A model generated the notes under the pieces. It did not search any database and had not been told where the DNA came from. It saw only the letters and a list, made by a program, of their open reading frames with translations. Shown here piece by piece: positions 6,993 through 15,240 of a stretch of 64,000 bases of DNA; position 1 is the first letter of the stretch, and each line of letters opens with the position of its first letter. The position numbers were made by a program, and so were the translations under genes. Source of the DNA: Bacillota bacterium (GTDB lineage: Bacteria > Bacillota > Ch66 > Ch109); assembly GCA_013178275.1 (NCBI GenBank), contig JABLWZ010000002.1:62001-126000 (forward strand). The letters are read 5' to 3'.

Positions 6993-7829
6993 ATGACAAA
7001 CGAAGAATTAGCCATAAAAATACAAGCCGGGGAACAAAATTTAATAGCGGAACTATGGGAGCAGAACAAAGGGCTTTTTTACCTGCACGCAAACAAATTA
7101 TACATAAAATACCGTGAACGTTGTGATTCAGCCGGGGTTGAATTTGATGACATTGTTCAAACGGGGTATTTTGCTCTCTGTGACGCTGTACAGGCGTTTC
7201 AAGCGGACGGAGAATATAAATTCACGTCATATATACCATTTCACTTTCTGAACCATTTTTATGCCCTTTTGGGTATCAAATGGCATAAAAAGAAATGGAT
7301 AGTTCGCGATATGCTTAATCAGGCTTTCAGTTTAGACGAGCCAATAGGCGATGATGACAGCGATATAACGCGTATGGATACGGTGGAAGACCCTGAAAGC
7401 GGCGAAGCCTTTGAAGCCGTTATTGATGATGTGTTTCAATCGGAATTGCGTGAAACATTTGAAAAGTTAATTTCAAAATTGCCTGAATACTATGCCGCTA
7501 CTATTCGAAGACGTTATTTTGAAGGGAAAAAGCAAGGAGATATTGCCGCCCAAATGGGGGTTAGTCATACAGCCGTAAACGCTTATGAGCGGGAAGCCTT
7601 GAGGAAGCTAAAGAACGAACCTGAATTACAAGCGTATCACGATGAAATTCTTTTGCGTTATGCCTACAAAGGAACGGGGTTTGCGTCATTTCGGGAACAT
7701 TGGGCTTCATCGGTTGAACGCGCTGTAATAGAAGCTGAAACGCGAACAAATCAACGCCGGGAAAATATATTAAAAGCCTTACGGAAAGGGGGCGCAGACG
7801 ATGAGCAAAAAAGCTGTAACGCCATATGA
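6993..7829 (+). CDS. Sigma-70-like phage transcription factor
   Basis: A 278-residue protein with a region-2-like core (FDDIVQTGYFALCDAVQAFQ; WHKKKWIVRD nearby) and a clear region 4 helix-turn-helix (LPEYYAATIRRRYFEG, then QGDIAAQMGVSHTAVNAYE). A 50-residue C-terminal extension follows. ATG 6993 has the strong GAGGGGG site, here buried in a hairpin. It probably directs RNA polymerase to late genes of the element. Its place before the terminase module fits. Confidence 0.75.
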   Translation: MTNEELAIKIQAGEQNLIAELWEQNKGLFYLHANKLYIKYRERCDSAGVEFDDIVQTGYFALCDAVQAFQADGEYKFTSYIPFHFLNHFYALLGIKWHKKKWIVRDMLNQAFSLDEPIGDDDSDITRMDTVEDPESGEAFEAVIDDVFQSELRETFEKLISKLPEYYAATIRRRYFEGKKQGDIAAQMGVSHTAVNAYEREALRKLKNEPELQAYHDEILLRYAYKGTGFASFREHWASSVERAVIEAETRTNQRRENILKALRKGGADDEQKSCNAI

Positions 7830-8076
7830 ATTGACGCAGATTATAGGCGCAGAAATGGTTAACCGCTTGAATGAGGCTTTCGCTGGACGGCGGTATAATT
7901 TCACCAAAAAAGCGCGAACATCGGACTTTGAAAGCCTTGAAGCCCGTAATCAGCATATTAGGCGGCTTTCATTATGCGGTTATCCTCATAACAAGTTAGC
8001 TGAAGAATTTGGCTTATCTGAAAAGCGTATACGCGATATTGTAAATTATCGTGCAGATGAAGAAATTGAAAGTTGA
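7801..8076 (+). CDS. Small helix-turn-helix regulator (Mor-like)
   Basis: A 91-residue protein whose ATG overlaps the end of the sigma-like gene. The C-terminal part RLSLCGYPHNKLAEEFGLSE and KRIRDIV is a helix-turn-helix with the spacing of Mor/C-type late activators. The assignment to that family is by pattern only. It is probably translationally coupled to the sigma-like gene. Confidence 0.6.
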   Translation: MSKKAVTPYELTQIIGAEMVNRLNEAFAGRRYNFTKKARTSDFESLEARNQHIRRLSLCGYPHNKLAEEFGLSEKRIRDIVNYRADEEIES

Positions 8077-8181
8077 TATTCAATATATTGTGTCTATTTG
8101 AGGTACAAATGGACATATATTGTGGTTTTGACTTGAAAATGGGTGGTTGCTTAGTAAAATTATATTAGCGGGGTGTTTGTG

Positions 8182-8535
8182 TTGGATGTAAAAACAGAAC
8201 TTGAAAATTATTGGTATTACGTCAGGATGATTTCATGCTTGAACGATGAATTAGCACATTTGGAAAAAATGGCAGCTTTCCCGATGTCTGATGAAAACAC
8301 CGCCAAATACGAAGAATTGATTGAAGATATTAAAGCCGACATCGCACGATATTTGAGATTGATGGAAAACATTGAAACGGCAATAAGCAATATTTCTAAC
8401 GAACGTCACAGGGCTATTTTGTGGTTGAAATACGTTGAAGGAATGACGTGGAAAGATGTAGCGGAAACGGTCGAATGTGACTTTACAGGCGTTCAGAAAC
8501 AAGCCGCCAAAGTCATTTCCCGGCTGACTATATAA
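8182..8535 (+). CDS. ArpU/RinA-like phage late transcription regulator
   Basis: About 117 residues. The N-terminal two thirds are a coiled helical region. The C-terminus (ERHRAILWLKYVEGMTWKDV, then TGVQKQAAKVISRL) is a sigma4-like helix-turn-helix, as in the DUF1492/ArpU/RinA regulators that sit before terminase genes. GTG 8173, GTG 8179 and TTG 8182 are all possible starts. GCGGGG at 8168-8173 best suits 8182. Confidence 0.65.
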   Translation: MDVKTELENYWYYVRMISCLNDELAHLEKMAAFPMSDENTAKYEELIEDIKADIARYLRLMENIETAISNISNERHRAILWLKYVEGMTWKDVAETVECDFTGVQKQAAKVISRLTI

Positions 8536-8553
8536 AGGGGGTGACTAAAAAGT

Positions 8554-9000
8554 ATGACACCAAAACAACGCAGATTCGCGGATGAATATTTAATTGACCT
8601 GAATGCTACACGAGCATACAAAACGGCTTACCCTTACATTAAAAACGATGATGTTGCGGCGGTTAACGCGTCACGCCTATTGAAGAACATTCAGGTTCAA
8701 GAATATGTTGGTGAACGCATTAAGCAAATCAGTAACGCAAAACTTGCTGACGCTAAAGAGGTTATGGAATATTTGACTTCCGTGTTACGCGGTCAATCAA
8801 CCGCCGAAATTGTCGTTATTGAAGGTATAGGCGATGGCCGTTCATTAGCACGAACCATAAATAAAGCCCCTGACGAAAAAGAGAGATTGAAAGCGGCTGA
8901 ACTACTTGGCAAGCGTTACGGTTTGTTTACTGACAAGGTGAATATAGGGGGTGAAGTCATTATCATTCATGATGATTTACCCGATGATGACGATGATTAA
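8554..9000 (+). CDS. terS: Terminase small subunit
   Basis: A 148-residue protein matching the Terminase_2 family. It opens with the signature TPKQRRFADEYLIDLNATRA and AYKTAYP, continues with NASRLLKNIQVQEYVGERI, then an oligomerisation region (DEKERLKAAELLGKRYGLF), and ends in an acidic tail. It would recognise the packaging site. No large terminase subunit follows, which is the pattern in satellites that use a helper's motor. Confidence 0.88.
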   Translation: MTPKQRRFADEYLIDLNATRAYKTAYPYIKNDDVAAVNASRLLKNIQVQEYVGERIKQISNAKLADAKEVMEYLTSVLRGQSTAEIVVIEGIGDGRSLARTINKAPDEKERLKAAELLGKRYGLFTDKVNIGGEVIIIHDDLPDDDDD

Positions 9001-9092
9001 AAGCGAGTTAGTAACAAAAACGAGCGAAACCCATTGAAAATAGGGACTTTAAAATTATTATCGCATAATTTTGACGAAAGGAGCGGATAAAA

Positions 9093-9230
9093 ATGGATAA
9101 AACAAAAATTTTTGATGTTCTTATTCCGGGTATGCCTATTGATTGGGACGGTAGCGCATTGCCGCCCGATTATGTTGAGAATTCAGGAAAAATCATACCC
9201 AAAGACAGTAAAACAGATGAAAGCACTTGA
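9093..9230 (+). CDS. Short hypothetical phage protein
   Basis: A 45-codon reading frame starting ATG 9093, with GAAAGGAGCGG upstream. The product is acidic (IPGMPIDWDGSALPPDY) and has no recognised family. The strong binding site supports translation. It lies where a large terminase or portal gene would be in an intact phage. Confidence 0.5.
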   Translation: MDKTKIFDVLIPGMPIDWDGSALPPDYVENSGKIIPKDSKTDEST

Positions 9231-9263
9231 TTATTTCGGTTTTAAAAGAAAAGGGTGAGCTTT

Positions 9264-9431
9264 ATGAATGATAAACAATCAGTCGAAAACAAGCGGTATG
9301 AATTTCAATTACCGCCGCCGTTAACAATCGGCAGAAAAATAATTTTACCTGAAAGGAAGAATGAAGATGAAAATAAAAGAGAAAATTCAACCTATCATAA
9401 CGGCATACATTACGGACAAAAAAAAGTATGA
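9264..9431 (+). CDS. Short hypothetical phage protein
   Basis: A 55-codon reading frame starting ATG 9264 with AAGGGTGAG upstream. It is proline-rich in the middle (FQLPPPLTIGRKIILPE). Its end overlaps the next gene by about 65 bases in another frame, so the C-terminal part may be little constrained. No family is recognised. Confidence 0.4.
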   Translation: MNDKQSVENKRYEFQLPPPLTIGRKIILPERKNEDENKRENSTYHNGIHYGQKKV

Positions 9432-10179
9432 AGCTGGTAAATTCGCGCTTGAAACGTCAACTATTTATTCAGCAGAATACAAGGGAAAGCTAAGAGAAGA
9501 AATGGACGCTAAATTTAAAGAAACTTGTCGCTATTTTGACGATAAGTTAAACGCTGTTTTTCAGGACGCTATTGACGAAATTAAAAGTAAAAAGAAAAGC
9601 GGCGCAGATTTTCATACAAACGTAACAACGGCACTGTCTTATATTGGGGTAATTGGCGATAACATCACTGACCGCATGGCATTTGATTTGGTTCATCCTC
9701 TACTTGGGGACTTGCAGACAATGAACCGTTTCTATTTGATACTGTCGGATAAGTTGAACGCTTATACTGATAAAACTATGCTTGCTTTGGCTGGTTATGT
9801 TGACGCACTTGACGCTTTGAAAGCTATGCAGAGCAAATTTAAAGATACGTTCAGTAAGTTCAATTCGCCTGAAAGCCCCGCAGGTTATGAGTTGTTAGGC
9901 ACTTCCCCCACGACAGATAAACTTAATGAGCAAATGGCACTTGACGCTTTTCAGATTTATATCATGAGGGGCGTTGATTCATATGAACGTCATATGGAAG
10001 CGGTTGAAAAAATTTATTCCACGCCGTTTGAGGAAGTGGAAGAACTGTTTTCCGATTTCCCATTACCTATAAAGAGCAACAATTCAGGTAAGATACAAAC
10101 TGACCCTCTCAAATTACAGGCATACTTCAAGTATTTGAACGGTGAGAACCCGGACTTCAATATTCTTGATTTAGTTTAA
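9367..10179 (+). CDS. Hypothetical phage structural-region protein
   Basis: A 270-residue protein. ATG 9367 is chosen over 9361 because AAAGGA is then nine bases away. It is largely helical, with a charged N-terminal region, a mixed middle (NITDRMAFDLVHPLLGDL) and an acidic C-terminus. It lies between the small terminase and head-closure genes, where head proteins are expected, but shows no capsid or portal signature. Confidence 0.6.
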   Translation: MKIKEKIQPIITAYITDKKKYEAGKFALETSTIYSAEYKGKLREEMDAKFKETCRYFDDKLNAVFQDAIDEIKSKKKSGADFHTNVTTALSYIGVIGDNITDRMAFDLVHPLLGDLQTMNRFYLILSDKLNAYTDKTMLALAGYVDALDALKAMQSKFKDTFSKFNSPESPAGYELLGTSPTTDKLNEQMALDAFQIYIMRGVDSYERHMEAVEKIYSTPFEEVEELFSDFPLPIKSNNSGKIQTDPLKLQAYFKYLNGENPDFNILDLV

Positions 10180-10188
10180 GCAATCAAT

Positions 10189-10228
10189 AAATCCGTTATG
10201 AATTCAAATTTGAATTCATAACGGATTT
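10189..10228. terminator. Perfect 40-base palindrome, probable bidirectional terminator
   Basis: The two 20-base arms are exact inverted copies centred on AAATTT, with an internal GAATTCAAATTTGAATTC core. The arms end in ATTTTA, giving a short U tract on the plus strand. It sits directly after the stop of the preceding gene and before the ribosome binding site of the head-closure gene. Confidence 0.55.
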
Positions 10229-10249
10229 TATGGAAAGGAATGAATAACG

Positions 10250-10606
10250 GTGACGAACCATAAAAAAGCACTTCAAAAACTTTGGAAAGATACTTGCACG
10301 GTGACAGAGTATCAGGAAGTTACAAAGCCAAACGGTTCAACGGGTTTTGAAGAAGTTATCGTTCTTGAAAATCAGCCTTGTAAGCTATCCTTTGAAACGC
10401 TTCAATCCGTCAATCAGTCGGAAACAACCGCCCGGCTTGTTCAGTCTACAAAGCTATTTCTTGATAATGCCGTAGAAATAAAACCAAATTCAAAAATCAC
10501 AGTTCAACATAGCGGCAGAACGTTTGAATTTGGCAATAGCGGCTTACCGGGGGTGTTCTCAAATCATCAAGAAATTATGCTTGTTCCTTTTGAGGGGTGG
10601 GCTTAA
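10250..10606 (+). CDS. Phage head-tail closure-like protein
   Basis: A 118-residue protein starting GTG 10250 with AAAGGAATG upstream. The pattern LWKDTCTVTEYQEVTKPNGS, then ENQPCKLSFETL and FSNHQEIMLVPFEGWA, is that of small head-closure or minor structural proteins common in Clostridia prophages. They join head and tail or finish the head. Its TAA overlaps the next ATG (TAATG), indicating coupling. Confidence 0.6.
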   Translation: MTNHKKALQKLWKDTCTVTEYQEVTKPNGSTGFEEVIVLENQPCKLSFETLQSVNQSETTARLVQSTKLFLDNAVEIKPNSKITVQHSGRTFEFGNSGLPGVFSNHQEIMLVPFEGWA

Positions 10607-11022
10607 TGACGGTAACGAATTCAAATATTGAAATCATCAATCCTCATTTGATGGGCGTTCGGTTTGATTGGCTGAAAGCGGGATTCATAACAGATATTCC
10701 CCTATTAAAAGGCAAGGTAACGAACCAACACGCGGCACTTTCAACGGATGGTATTATCATTCTAAACCGGGACGATGAACAACTTTACACAGCATTCAAA
10801 ACAATGCTTGACAGTCGCGTTATGAAGTATACCGACGAGCAAATTCAACACATCATTCAGGTAACGGAAGCTAAACGCAATACTTCCGAATGGGATAAAT
10901 ATACCGAAAGTATATTGTTCCTTTGTCAGTTGGAACAAAAGCGACGCACGCTTGAACCGCCCAAAAAGCCGCGTTCATGGCTTCAAAGGCTATTGAAAAA
11001 ATTTAAAGGAAAGGGGGCGTGA
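10606..11022 (+). CDS. Hypothetical phage tail-region protein
   Basis: A 138-residue protein with its start overlapping the previous stop. It has a mixed N-terminal half (FDWLKAGFITDIPLLKG) and a lysine-rich C-terminal tail (WLQRLLKKFKGK) that may bind nucleic acid or membrane. Position immediately before the tape measure gene is typical of tail assembly chaperones, but no frameshift site or family match is evident. Confidence 0.5.
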   Translation: MTVTNSNIEIINPHLMGVRFDWLKAGFITDIPLLKGKVTNQHAALSTDGIIILNRDDEQLYTAFKTMLDSRVMKYTDEQIQHIIQVTEAKRNTSEWDKYTESILFLCQLEQKRRTLEPPKKPRSWLQRLLKKFKGKGA

Positions 11023-11024
11023 AA

Positions 11025-13187
11025 ATGCAGGGCATAGCAACGACAATTAGATTAGTTGACCAAATGACCGCGCCAATTATGAGTATCAACAACGCAATAA
11101 ATAATTTAATTACCGGGTTCAACAATGTCGAAAGTGCGTCTGACATTAACACGGCTTCTTTAGAAGCGATGCAACGTCAAGTTGAGGTTGCTAACTTTGC
11201 GGCTGAACAGTTGAATCAGTCTTTCCGAATCGTTGAAGATACCGTTCAGGAAATGACGAATGGTCAAAATGCTTTTAATAACAGCGTCCGTCAGGGTCAT
11301 TCGGCGGCTGACGGATTAACACAGAAAATAGGCGCGGCGGTTGCGGCGTATGCGTCCATTCAGGGCGTGAAAACGGTATTGGGATTATCTGACCAACTAA
11401 CACAAATAACCGCCCGTTTAAATATGATGAATGACGGTTTGCAGACCACTCAGGACTTGCAAAACATGATTTTTCTTGCCGCTGAACGGTCAAGAGGTTC
11501 ATATCAGGCAACGGCTGACGCGGTAAGTAAAATGGGTATTATGGCGCGTGACGCTTTCAGTAATAACGCGGAATTGATAGCGTTCGCGGAACAGTTGAAC
11601 AAGCAATTTACTATCGCTGGTACTTCCTCACAGGGAATTGACGCGGCAATGTTACAGCTTACACAAGCTATGGGTTCGGGTGTATTACGCGGTGAAGAAT
11701 TAAATTCCGTGTTTGAGCAAGCCCCGACAATTATTCAGACCATTGCGGATTATCTTGATGTTCCTATCGGGAAAATTCGCAAAATGGCAGAGGACGGACA
11801 ATTGACGGCTGGTATTGTTAAAAACGCTTTACTTTCGGCGGCTGACGAAACTAACGCAAAATTTGAGCAAATGCCTAAAACGTGGGCGCAAGTGTGGACT
11901 TCCTTCCAAAATCAGGCGTTATTTGCTTTTCAGCCTGTTTTACAGCGAATCAATGCTCTTGCCAACAGTCCGGGGATTCAAACGTTTGTGAATAACGCTG
12001 TCGGGGCAATGGTCAGGCTGTCAAACGTGGCTTTGAACATTTTCAACGTGGTCGGTAGCGTTGCACAGTTCATAGGTGATACATGGTCGATGGTTGCGCC
12101 GCTTGTGTTGGGTGCAGCGGCGGCAATGGCTGTATATTGGGCTGTCACTGATGGCGTAACATTAGCCCAAAAGATAGGCGCGGCGGTATCGGCGGCTTAT
12201 GCGGCGGTGCAGAACTTTCTTTCAATCGGCTTTGGTGTTCTGACAGGAAGCACGGCGGCGGCGAGTGCGGCGGTATTCACGTTCAATTCCGCGCTGTTGG
12301 CTTCTCCTATAACTTGGATAGTCATGATAATCGCTGTACTTATCGGGGTTTTGTATGCGGTGGTCGCGGCGGTGAACCATTTCGCGGGAACGTCTGTTAG
12401 CGCAACAGGAATAATCTTTGGGGCGTTCGCTTGGCTTGGGTCGGTAGTCGCGAACATCTTTATGGGATTGTTTGAACTGGTGCTTGGTGTAATAAACGCG
12501 CTTGTGAATCCGTTCATAGAAATCGCTAATTTCATTGGAAACGTATTTCAAAATCCTATTTCCTCAATTATTTATATGTTTCAAGGAATGGCTGATGGAG
12601 TGCTTGCGATTCTTCAAAAAATCGCGTCCGCGCTTGATTTCGTGTTTGGTTCAAACATGGCTGACGCAGTAGCGGGATGGCGTTCCGGGTTAAAAGACAT
12701 GGCTGACGCGGCAGTTGCGGAATATGCGCCGAATGAAAATTATCAAAAAGTCATAGATAATCTAAATCTATCCGTTGAAGGATTAGGCTTGAAACGGCTT
12801 GATAATACGGACGCATACAGCGCGGGTTACAAAGTCGGTGAAGGTATAGACAAAAGCATTTCGGATATGTTCAGTTTTAATATCCCCGGATTGGGTGACA
12901 TGGGTGATTATGGAGCGTATGACCTTTCCAATATCGACAAAGGCGTTTCCAACATTGACGCGAACACAAAAGGACAGCTTGATTATTCGGAAGAAGAATT
13001 AAAACTATGGCGCGACATTGCCGAGCGTGAAACGATAAACCGTTATACAACGGTTGATATGGGCGGCTTTACATTCCATACAAACAATACTGTAAATTCT
13101 GATGTAGACTTGGATGGAATTGTTGATTATATCGGTGAACAAGTTGAAGAAAGATTACAGGTAGTTGCAGAGGGGGTACATTTATAA
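11025..13187 (+). CDS. Phage tail tape measure protein
   Basis: A 720-residue protein. Residues 1-110 are coiled and helical, followed by the tape-measure N-terminal domain (GLSDQLTQITARLNMMND, then QGIDAAMLQLTQAMGSGVLR and the LNSVFEQAP box). Residues about 330-540 are alternating hydrophobic and glycine-rich segments, including several membrane-like helices that would form the DNA channel. The ATG at 11025 follows AAAGGAAAGGGGG. It should set tail length in a siphovirus-type particle. No tail tube or tail fibre genes accompany it. Confidence 0.85.
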   Translation: MQGIATTIRLVDQMTAPIMSINNAINNLITGFNNVESASDINTASLEAMQRQVEVANFAAEQLNQSFRIVEDTVQEMTNGQNAFNNSVRQGHSAADGLTQKIGAAVAAYASIQGVKTVLGLSDQLTQITARLNMMNDGLQTTQDLQNMIFLAAERSRGSYQATADAVSKMGIMARDAFSNNAELIAFAEQLNKQFTIAGTSSQGIDAAMLQLTQAMGSGVLRGEELNSVFEQAPTIIQTIADYLDVPIGKIRKMAEDGQLTAGIVKNALLSAADETNAKFEQMPKTWAQVWTSFQNQALFAFQPVLQRINALANSPGIQTFVNNAVGAMVRLSNVALNIFNVVGSVAQFIGDTWSMVAPLVLGAAAAMAVYWAVTDGVTLAQKIGAAVSAAYAAVQNFLSIGFGVLTGSTAAASAAVFTFNSALLASPITWIVMIIAVLIGVLYAVVAAVNHFAGTSVSATGIIFGAFAWLGSVVANIFMGLFELVLGVINALVNPFIEIANFIGNVFQNPISSIIYMFQGMADGVLAILQKIASALDFVFGSNMADAVAGWRSGLKDMADAAVAEYAPNENYQKVIDNLNLSVEGLGLKRLDNTDAYSAGYKVGEGIDKSISDMFSFNIPGLGDMGDYGAYDLSNIDKGVSNIDANTKGQLDYSEEELKLWRDIAERETINRYTTVDMGGFTFHTNNTVNSDVDLDGIVDYIGEQVEERLQVVAEGVHL

Positions 13188-13606
13188 TGACCATAAAAGA
13201 ATTTTTGAATCAGGCGTTTCAGCTTGACCAACTGATTGAAGCCAATAAATGTGAATTAGAACGGTTACGTTTGCTTGCTGAATCTGTTCCGATACCTGAC
13301 TGGACAAAAGAACGGGTTCAAGGCGGTGAACGTTCTGACTGAGTAGCAAAGACAGCGGCGGCAATTGTTGACCTTGAACAGGAACTTCAAAATGACCTTG
13401 ACAGTTATATTCAAGTGAAAAGTGAGATTCACCGGGTAATTGAAGCAGTCGAAAAACCAAAATTGAAGTTAATACTTCAAATGCGTTATGCAAACTATAA
13501 GAAGTGGGAAGAAATTCAAGATGCTTTGGACGTTTCTGATTTGCGATATTTATTCCGCTTGCATAACGACGCACTAAAAGAAGCAGAAAAAAATCGCCCT
13601 GCGTAG
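13187..13606 (+). pseudogene. DUF1492-like sigma4-type regulator with in-frame TGA
   Basis: The ATG at 13187 overlaps the tape measure stop. The frame is open for 51 codons to a TGA at 13340-13342, then continues in the same frame (VAKTAAAIVDLEQE...) to 13606. The joined protein of about 139 residues follows the DUF1492 layout: helical N-terminus, AKxxDLE segment, then LKLILQMRYANYKKWEEIQD and a helix-turn-helix. A C-to-T change of CGA (Arg) would explain the stop. Other genes of the element end in TGA, so general TGA recoding is unlikely. Confidence 0.6.
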
Positions 13607-13620
13607 GAGCGATTTTTGTT
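13590..13620 (+). terminator. Terminator of the element's late genes
   Basis: AAAAATCGC pairs with GCGATTTTT around a CCTGCGTAGGA loop, giving a hairpin with a T tract directly around the last stop codon. Confidence 0.7.
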
Positions 13621-13668
13621 ACTACCTTGTTACTAACGACGGTGTTTTTTGCCTTTCCGAAGTCAACG

Positions 13669-13729
13669 AAAAGTTCAATTTCCCTTTGAATTACGGGCTT
13701 TTAGAGGGTTGGCAAATTGAACTTTTTTA
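13669..13729 (+). terminator. Long inverted repeat at the right end of the element
   Basis: AAAAGTTCAATTT (13669-13681) pairs with AAATTGAACTTTT (13714-13726) and runs into TTTATT. It acts as a barrier between the element and the chromosome and abuts the putative attR. Confidence 0.55.
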
Positions 13730-13736
13730 TTATACC
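13727..13736. repeat. Putative right attachment core (attR)
   Basis: This is the second copy of TTATTATACC, matching 257-266. To the right the sequence carries only the promoter and riboswitch of the antiporter operon, and no further phage genes. Confidence 0.3.
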
Positions 13737-13919
13737 ATCTGCTTAAAAAAATTATCGATTTTTAGATAAGGCCAATTTGGTCGGGCTCCTCACGGGGGTC
13801 AGCTTGGGCGTTAACGGAACTCTGATTAGGGCCTCGGAGTCGGGTTTCCTTGATGCAATACGAAGTAATCTATGGTAAAAGGCAGCCGAAGCAGGTTGAA
13901 CACATTTCATAAAAAAATA

Positions 13920-13949
13920 TTGACAGACAATCTTGTTCTCAGTTATTAT
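13920..13949 (+). promoter_or_regulatory. Promoter of the antiporter operon
   Basis: TTGACA (13920-13925) and TATTAT (13944-13949) are separated by 18 bases, 25 bases before the fluoride aptamer. In the preceding stretch from 13737 I see no gene. Confidence 0.6.
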
Positions 13950-13973
13950 TCTTCTCGGTGATAAACTAAACAA

Positions 13974-14052
13974 AGTCGATGGAGCTCGACTCAAAGGCTA
14001 TAAGCTAATAGCTCCTATAGTACTCTAGTGAGTGCTATAGGGGTTTATTTAT
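13974..14052 (+). promoter_or_regulatory. Fluoride riboswitch (crcB motif) with terminator
   Basis: AGTCGATGGAGCTCGACT forms the 5' aptamer hairpin with the AUGGAG loop, followed by AAGGC...GCTAATAGCTCCTATAG. The last segment pairs over 13 bases with AGTGCTATAGGGG to form a terminator ending in TTTATTTATTT. It controls the antiporter gene that starts 20 bases later. Confidence 0.9.
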
Positions 14053-14073
14053 TTCTTAAGGAGGAAAAACAGG

Positions 14074-15222
14074 GTGGAAACTTCAACGGTGGCAATTGTA
14101 GCGGCGATATTGATCTTTGTGGCTAGTTTTATTTCGGTGGAGACGGCGATTTCGGTAACTATCATCGAGATTATCGCAGGGATTATCGGGGGTAATTTCC
14201 TGGGGATTCATACGACTCCGTGGATGGACTTCCTAGCGGCGTTTGCATCGGTGCTGCTTACTTTTTTAGCAGGGGCGGAGGTTGATCCTGGTATCCTTAA
14301 GTCCAAGTTTAAGGAGAGTATGGCGATTGGATCTCTTTCATTTCTCCTACCGTTCCTCGGGGCTATGGCATACTGCTATTATATAGCGGGGTGGACCTTG
14401 GATGCATCGAAAATAGCGGGAATTGCCCTGTCTACAACCTCATTGGCTGTGGTTTACGCGGTGCTGGTGGAGACCGGGTTGACTAACACAGAAATCGGTA
14501 AGATCATCATGGCATCCTGCTTCATCACCGACATGGGCACGGTATTGGCACTGAGCTTAATGTTTGCACAGTACAATATTATGACCTTGGTGTTTTTAGT
14601 CGGATCAGTTTTGATCATTTTATTGATCCCCAAAGTTATCCCCTGGATTTTTAATCGGTACGGGGACCGGGTTATCGAGCCCGAGATAAAGTTCTTGTTT
14701 CTTATATTGTTTGCCTTCATGTGGCTGGCCCAATTAGGCCTGAGCCACGCGGTGCTGCCGGCCTTCGTTTTCGGCTTGGTACTGGCTAGAACCTTCGAAA
14801 AATACCCTGCAGTACAGAGGAAGCTAAGGATAGTGGCTTTCGCTATGCTTACACCTTTCTTCTTCTTGAAAGCGGGGATGAACGTCTCTCTGCCTGCAAT
14901 ATACGCAAACCTTGGGCTTTTAGGGATACTCCTTTTGGTTAAGATTGCAGCCAAGTTCGTAGGCGTTTTTCCTTTAGCCAGGAAATATGTACCCAAGTAT
15001 TCCGAGTATACGACACTACTCATGAGTACCGGGTTGACATTTGGAACCATTTCCGCGATGTATGGACTTTCTATCGGTGCGATCAACAACATCCAGTTTT
15101 CGTTGTTGGTGACCACGGTAGTCTTGAGTGCGGTAGTCCCTACTTATATAGCCCAGCGTTGGTTCGAACCCAAGGATGAAGTCCAGATGCTTAAGATGGC
15201 CCCGGCCATCGAGGAAGAATAG
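14074..15222 (+). CDS. Cation/proton antiporter (CPA2/Kef-type)
   Basis: A 382-residue membrane protein starting GTG 14074 after AAGGAGG. It has about 12 hydrophobic segments and the Na_H_Exchanger pattern: FLAGAEVDP in the fifth segment, STTSLAVVYAVLVETGLT and the CFITDMGTVLALSL segment with the transport Asp. No C-terminal TrkA-N domain is present. Antiporters of this kind are known members of fluoride-riboswitch regulons, perhaps to manage the pH and ion load from HF entry. The riboswitch directly upstream supports that role. The UspA gene follows 18 bases later. Confidence 0.85.
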   Translation: METSTVAIVAAILIFVASFISVETAISVTIIEIIAGIIGGNFLGIHTTPWMDFLAAFASVLLTFLAGAEVDPGILKSKFKESMAIGSLSFLLPFLGAMAYCYYIAGWTLDASKIAGIALSTTSLAVVYAVLVETGLTNTEIGKIIMASCFITDMGTVLALSLMFAQYNIMTLVFLVGSVLIILLIPKVIPWIFNRYGDRVIEPEIKFLFLILFAFMWLAQLGLSHAVLPAFVFGLVLARTFEKYPAVQRKLRIVAFAMLTPFFFLKAGMNVSLPAIYANLGLLGILLLVKIAAKFVGVFPLARKYVPKYSEYTTLLMSTGLTFGTISAMYGLSIGAINNIQFSLLVTTVVLSAVVPTYIAQRWFEPKDEVQMLKMAPAIEEE

Positions 15223-15240
15223 GAGGATAAGAACGATAAT

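Noticed and set aside
11275..12551. Minus-strand open frames inside the tape measure gene
   Set aside because: They have no ribosome binding sites, odd composition and lie wholly opposite a well-supported gene, so they are shadows.
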